This document shows, in pieces, positions 55,673-64,000 of a DNA stretch of 64,000 bases. The notes beneath the pieces were generated by a model, which did not search any database, was not told the origin of the DNA, and was given only the letters and a program-made list of their open reading frames with translations. Within the stretch, counting starts at the first letter, position 1, and every line of letters starts with the position of its first letter. The translations under genes and the position numbers were made by a program. Origin of the DNA: DATARR01 sp036376245 (GTDB taxonomy: Bacteria; Acidobacteriota; Thermoanaerobaculia; Multivoradales; UBA5704). The DNA is taken from contig DASVAS010000052.1 of NCBI GenBank assembly GCA_036376245.1, positions 1 through 64,000 on the forward strand, written 5' to 3'.

Positions 55673-56775
55673 CCCATCCGGACGTCCTGATCCTGGGCGG
55701 CGGCATCATCGGCCTCGCCTGCGCCCGCGAGCTGGCCCTGCGGGGCCTGCGGGTGGAGGTGGTGGAGCGCCTGCCCGCCGGCGCCGAGGCGTCCCTGGCC
55801 GCGGCCGGCATGCTCTCCCCGCTGGGCGAGGCCGGGGTCCCCGGGCTGTACCTGGACATCTGCCGCGAATCCCGCGGCCTCTGGGGACCCTGGGTGGCCG
55901 CGCTCGAATCCGAGACCGGCCTCTCCGTGGACTACGACACCAGCGGCGCCCTCGTGGTGGCCGTGGACGACGCGGACGAGGCCGAGCTCGAGCGGCTCGC
56001 CGCCACCGCCCGCGCCGCGGGGGAGCGCGCCGACGAGGTGGGACCGGAGGCGCTGCGCCACTGGGTCCCGGACATCTCCCCCGGAGTCCGCCGCGCCCTC
56101 CACCTGCCGGACGAGCACCGGGTGGACAACGTCCAGCTCTGCGCCGTCCTGGCCCAGGCCGTCCAGAGGAGCGGCGCGACGATCCATTACGACAGCGAGG
56201 TCGAGCGGGTGGAGCTGCGCCGTCCGGAGGGGACCGTCCTGGTCTCCGGCAACCATTGGCGCAAGGAGGCCCGCCTGCTGGTGCTGGCCGCCGGCGCCTG
56301 GAGCGGCCTGGTGCCGGCGCTGCCGCCCCTGCCGGTGCGCCCGGTGCGGGGCCAGATCCTGCTGCTGGGCGGCGTCGAGTGGCCGTGGCGCGGCAGCGTG
56401 CGGCGCGGCAATTCCTATGTCGTGCGCCGCGGCGCCACCGGGCTCCTGGTCGGCGCGACCACGGAGGAGGCCGGCTTCGACAAGCACAACACCGTGGAAG
56501 GCGTGGAAGACCTCCTCGCCTTCGCGCGCGGCCTCTTCCCCGGACTGGCCAAGGCGCGGCTGGAGACCTGCTGGGCCGGCCTGCGTCCCGGCACGCCGGA
56601 CGGCCTGCCGATCCTGGGACGCCTGCCGGACTGGCCGGTCCTGGTGGCCACCGGCCACTACCGGAACGGCATCCTGCTCGCGCCATGGACGGCCCGCGAA
56701 GCGGCCCGGCTCGCACTGTATGAGGACGAGGAGGAAACCCCGGATCTCTCGCCCCGGCGCTTCCTCGGCATATAA
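55669..56775 (+). CDS. thiO: FAD-dependent glycine oxidase-like protein (ThiO/DAO family)
   Basis: A 368-residue FAD enzyme with VLILGGGIIGLACARELA (about 6-23). The DAO-family substrate region is AAGMLSPLGEAG, and the C-terminal family end is YRNGILLAPWTAREAA. ThiO oxidises glycine for thiazole synthesis; close DAO relatives use other amines. Position in a hem operon is unusual and leaves the substrate open, since a heme-linked amine is also possible. The ATG overlaps the hemL stop by four bases (ATGA), so translation is coupled. Confidence 0.82.
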   Translation: MTHPDVLILGGGIIGLACARELALRGLRVEVVERLPAGAEASLAAAGMLSPLGEAGVPGLYLDICRESRGLWGPWVAALESETGLSVDYDTSGALVVAVDDADEAELERLAATARAAGERADEVGPEALRHWVPDISPGVRRALHLPDEHRVDNVQLCAVLAQAVQRSGATIHYDSEVERVELRRPEGTVLVSGNHWRKEARLLVLAAGAWSGLVPALPPLPVRPVRGQILLLGGVEWPWRGSVRRGNSYVVRRGATGLLVGATTEEAGFDKHNTVEGVEDLLAFARGLFPGLAKARLETCWAGLRPGTPDGLPILGRLPDWPVLVATGHYRNGILLAPWTAREAARLALYEDEEETPDLSPRRFLGI

Positions 56776-56828
56776 TCCCCGCCGTTGGCGGGACTTGAAT
56801 CCGACCGGCGGCCAAAGGAGGGCCGGGA

Positions 56829-57083
56829 ATGACTCACATCATCGCAGAACCCTGTATTGGCGTGAAGGATACCGCGTGCGTTGACGTATGCCCGGTCGAC
56901 TGCATCTACGGCAAGAACGAGGACTGGGAGCAGCTCTACATCCACCCCGAGGAGTGCATCGACTGCGGCCTCTGCGTGGACGCCTGTCCGGTGGAGGCGA
57001 TCTACCCGATGGAGGAGGTCCCCGACAAGTGGAAGGCCTTCATCGCGAAGAACTACGAGCACTTCGGGCTGACCCCTCCCTGA
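56829..57083 (+). CDS. Seven-iron ferredoxin (FdxA-type)
   Basis: An 84-residue ferredoxin. The first cluster cysteines are C9, C17, C21 (C-x7-C-x3-C) and C25, the pattern for a 3Fe-4S site with one shared ligand. The second is CIDCGLCVDACP (4Fe-4S). A C-terminal helix follows. It passes electrons to oxidoreductases in the cytoplasm. AAAGGAGG lies before the ATG. It starts 53 bases after thiO; a strong terminator lies after it. Confidence 0.93.
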   Translation: MTHIIAEPCIGVKDTACVDVCPVDCIYGKNEDWEQLYIHPEECIDCGLCVDACPVEAIYPMEEVPDKWKAFIAKNYEHFGLTPP

Positions 57084-57110
57084 CCCGGGCTCCGACCCCG
57101 AGTGACTCCG

Positions 57111-57139
57111 AAAAGGCGCGGCGCGTAGCCGCGCTTTTT
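57111..57139 (+). terminator. Rho-independent terminator of the ferredoxin gene
   Basis: AAAAG, stem GCGCGGC / GCCGCGC with a five-base loop, then TTTTT. The stem plus T-run lies 28 bases past the stop codon. Confidence 0.85.
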
Positions 57140-57148
57140 GTTTGCCTG

Positions 57149-57241
57149 AAGGACACCAAGGACACCAGGGACACCAAGGACGCAGTAAAGAGCGCGCCCG
57201 TCCTTGAAGTCCTTGGTGTCCCTGGTGTCCTTGGTGTCCTT
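57149..57241. repeat. Long perfect hairpin of 9-bp units, locus 4
   Basis: Arms 57149-57181 and 57209-57241 are exact reverse complements over 33 bases. Units are GGACACCAA and GGACACCAG. It lies after the ferredoxin terminator and before the ACC-like gene, so it is not needed to stop that transcript. Confidence 0.85.
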
Positions 57242-57311
57242 TCCTCTCCCCTCCCACCGCACCCCTATCCTGAGTGCGCGCTATGCTCCCCCCGAAGCAG
57301 GAGGTTGAGCC

Positions 57312-62201
<4,890 letters not shown>

Positions 62202-62244
62202 CGGGCGCAGCCGTGACCGTCCCGCAGTCCCACAGTCGTCCCAC

Positions 62245-62268
62245 AGCCCCGGATTGAAATCCGGGGCT
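62245..62268 (+). terminator. Hairpin terminator of the ACC-like gene
   Basis: AGCCCCGGATT / AATCCGGGGCT, an 11-bp perfect inverted repeat with a two-base centre, 44 bases beyond the stop, followed by ACGTTCTCTTG. Confidence 0.6.
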
Positions 62269-62358
62269 ACGTTCTCTTGTCCCTGACGGGACGGCTAAGG
62301 CATGAAGACCGAGCGGAGGAGCTTTCCCTGGGACCGCCGGCGTCCCGCCGGCTTCTTC

Positions 62359-62799
62359 CTATTTCGTCACCCGCACATCCCGACCCACCGCGATCCCTCC
62401 CTGGCCGGCCACGACGTTGCCCGTCCCCTGACCGACAGCGCCCCCGCCGGTCACCGTCGCGTTGTACGAGGCCGCCGCCTGCGCCTCCTTCACCAGCCCG
62501 GCGATCTCCGCCGCCAGCTCCGGATCGCTCTCCAGGATCTTCCGAAGCTGAATCCGCAGAGCCCCTTGGGCGTCCGCATCCTCAGGAGCCTTCGCAACCT
62601 CCTCCACCGCCTCAGCCGCCACGGGCTTCTCCTCCACCTTCGGGCGGAGCTTTGACCAGAGGGATTTCAGGATTTCGGGGGCGTTCTCCCCCAGCGCCTT
62701 CCCGGCCTCCTTGACCAACTCGCCTCCGCCTGAGACGAGATACGGGAGGGCGGGGGCCAGCAGGATGGTTATGGCATCGGCAAGGGTTTTGGCATCCAA
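62359..62799 (-). CDS. Small hypothetical protein with Gly-rich tail, partner of the NACHT-like gene
   Basis: About 146 residues. An N-terminal helical part (LLAPALPYLVSGGGELVKEA) is followed by an acidic helical middle (EAVEEVAKAPEDADAQGALR). The last 35 residues are Gly-rich (TVTGGGAVGQGTGNVVAGQG) and end IAVGRDVRVTK, a repetitive pattern often found at the end of small proteins next to NTPase-type genes. The TTG at 62799 has AAGGAGG seven bases upstream; the frame extends to 62832 without that support. It lies 67 bases after the FGE-type gene in the same direction, so both may be one unit. Function unknown. Confidence 0.6.
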   Translation of the reverse strand: MDAKTLADAITILLAPALPYLVSGGGELVKEAGKALGENAPEILKSLWSKLRPKVEEKPVAAEAVEEVAKAPEDADAQGALRIQLRKILESDPELAAEIAGLVKEAQAAASYNATVTGGGAVGQGTGNVVAGQGGIAVGRDVRVTK

Positions 62800-62866
62800 G
62801 GCGATTCCTCCTTCGAGTCCAGTGTGTAGCAAGACATTGTCTCAGTCCTGGCCTCCGCCCAGAGAA

Positions 62867-64000
62867 TCAGAGGTCAGAGGAGAATGGGATAGCAGCGACG
62901 CGGAAGCCAATGACGGCGAGCCGGAGGCTCGGCACGCGCCCGATGCGGGCAGCACACCGGACGTTTCTGGATCCGTCGAAGAACGAGCCACCACGAACTA
63001 CGCGAAGCAGTTGCGACTTATCTTCACTTCCCCATGGGCTCCGCGTCCATTCCCAGACGTTGCCGCTCATATCCTCGCTGCCTGAGGGACTCTTTCCCTG
63101 CGAGAAGCAGCCGACGGCACTAACTCGCCCAATACCGGCCTTGTCGTAGTTGACCCTCTCGGGATCTGCCTCCGTTCCCCAGGGATAGTCCCAGCCGTCC
63201 GTACCCCGAGCGGCCTTCTCCCACTCCTCTTCCGACGGAAGTGTCACGTGCCAGCCCTCCGGAAGCCGCCCCGATCCGCGCCAGCGTTCCGTTAGCCAGC
63301 GGCAGAAGACCATGGCCTCTTCCCAGGTCACGGCCACCGTAGGCTCGTTGGAAGAACCCATCCAATAGAAGTACTCGAACTCTGAACCAATAGCTTCCAC
63401 GTACTCCCGGAACTGCGCCACCGTGACCGGATAGCGCCCAATCTGAAAGTCGTAGGGAAGGTCCGTATAGCGTTTCTCATCCCCCATCAAGAAAGGACAC
63501 GCTGGCACCGTACAGAGTTCCATGCTGTCCACCGTCATTACCTCCGGCCGGGGGTCTACTAGGACTGCTAACGTCCGCCCCGCCAGCGCCCTCTCTAGAG
63601 CCGGGAGGGAACTCTCCCGCATCAGATAGATTAGCCAGCGCCGCAGCCGCTCCAGTTTAGGCTGGTTCGGAGGGCTGACCTGCGCGAGATCGGCTGATTC
63701 CGCGATTACCTGTGAGGCTAGGTGTGCTCCCCAGGCGTCATCCAGAGTGTTCTCAGGATCACCGGGCTCCCGCCAGCAGAGGGCTTCCGCGAGTTGCCAG
63801 ACGCTGGAGATCGTACCTCGGGCCGACTTGGCCCCTGCGAGCAACACGGCCTCCCTCCAGCGACTCGGATCCTCCCTCCCTAATTGAGCGATCGTATCGG
63901 GAAACGTCTCGCCCGTAAGATGACAGGCGGCGAGGTACTCTTGGAACGTTCGATGCGGGAAGGTATAGATTCTCACGCCCCTCGCCTCCAGCAGGCCTGC
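62867..64000 (-). CDS. C-terminal part of a NACHT-like protein fused to FGE-sulfatase (SUMF1-like) domain
   Basis: The gene is cut by the window edge; 377 residues are visible. The first part (TFPHRTFQEYLAACHLTG ... up to about 130) is the helical end typical of NACHT/STAND NTPases. The rest (about 155-370) is an FGE-sulfatase/SUMF1 fold: PFLMGDEKRYTDLPYDF-like start, IGRYPVTVAQFREYV, LPSEEEWEKAARG, GNVWEWTRSPWG and the end VVRGGSFFDGSRNVRCAARI ... GFRVA. The fold also belongs to targets of diversity-generating retroelements. Codon third positions are less GC-biased than in the neighbours, which hints at acquisition. The NTPase core lies beyond the window. Confidence 0.75.
   Translation of the reverse strand, partial: AGLLEARGVRIYTFPHRTFQEYLAACHLTGETFPDTIAQLGREDPSRWREAVLLAGAKSARGTISSVWQLAEALCWREPGDPENTLDDAWGAHLASQVIAESADLAQVSPPNQPKLERLRRWLIYLMRESSLPALERALAGRTLAVLVDPRPEVMTVDSMELCTVPACPFLMGDEKRYTDLPYDFQIGRYPVTVAQFREYVEAIGSEFEYFYWMGSSNEPTVAVTWEEAMVFCRWLTERWRGSGRLPEGWHVTLPSEEEWEKAARGTDGWDYPWGTEADPERVNYDKAGIGRVSAVGCFSQGKSPSGSEDMSGNVWEWTRSPWGSEDKSQLLRVVRGGSFFDGSRNVRCAARIGRVPSLRLAVIGFRVAAIPFSSDL

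Noticed and set aside
57149..57241. Small frames reading KDTKDTRDTKD or VLGVPGVLGVL through the hairpin arms.
   Set aside because: The 9-base units are three codons long, so any frame stays open; similar frames occur at each hairpin locus without ribosome binding sites.
62359..62866. A template repeat or reverse transcriptase next to the FGE-type C-terminus.
   Set aside because: The 500 bases downstream contain only the small Gly-rich gene; nothing resembles a copy of the variable-like end or a reverse transcriptase.

Overview
This is a GC-rich chromosomal window with strong C/G third-position bias. Most genes are preceded by GGAGG-type ribosome binding sites. The gene mix is a Kai clock-like operon, ECF sigma/HEAT-repeat cluster, DUF5916-type outer-membrane protein, class I HMG-CoA reductase, class I lanthipeptide-type precursors, a eukaryote-like acetyl-CoA carboxylase, and PHA granule proteins. 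It best fits an Acidobacteriota member, perhaps of the Thermoanaerobaculia/Holophagae type. That placement is inference from gene content; no rRNA, tRNA or other phylogenetic marker RNA is visible.

Layout. 0-11.4 kb: thioredoxin 2, a DUF5916/CBM9-like secreted protein, an ECF sigma / anti-sigma / two HEAT-repeat protein operon, PPK2, a secreted zinc metalloprotease and a GT39-like glycosyltransferase. 11.5-19.9 kb (minus strand): three hybrid sensor kinases around kaiC-kaiB. 20-22.9 kb: an S9 peptidase and a secreted Cys-rich miniprotein. 22.9-25.1 kb: a quinone/electrophile-type module (hydrolase, ring-cleaving dioxygenase, MarR regulator). 25.2-29.2 kb: an isoprenyl diphosphate synthase-like protein, a LOG/Ham1 nucleotide pair, and a lanthipeptide-type precursor with a LanC cyclase. 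29.2-34.5 kb: gene remnants, an RNase H-like hypothetical, a three-PAN-domain protein, a GMC oxidoreductase, and a tandem array of four tiny secreted Cys-rich peptides. 34.6-43.2 kb: HMG-CoA reductase, a UbiB/ABC1 kinase and two paralogous S41 peptidases separated by a 21-bp minisatellite. 43.2-47.4 kb: CoA-transferase, AraC regulator and outer-membrane porin. 47.7-52.7 kb: a PHA granule operon (phaR, two phasins, patatin) and an ArsA/Get3 ATPase pair. 52.8-57.1 kb: an orphan RiPP precursor, hemB-hemL-thiO and a 7Fe ferredoxin. 57.3-62.2 kb: a 1629-residue ACC-like protein with a degenerate, truncated biotin carboxylase part. 62.3-64 kb: the end of a NACHT-like/FGE-sulfatase fusion with a small partner gene, less GC-biased and probably acquired.

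Two dispersed intergenic repeat families stand out. One is a ~180-bp element with ~20-bp terminal inverted repeats (four copies and one partial). The other is a family of long perfect hairpins made of 9-bp units (four copies). The most distinctive biology is the KaiB/KaiC operon with three hybrid kinases, the shared-leader RiPP precursors, the tandem Cys-rich peptide array, the PHA operon with a patatin as candidate depolymerase, and the unusual ACC.
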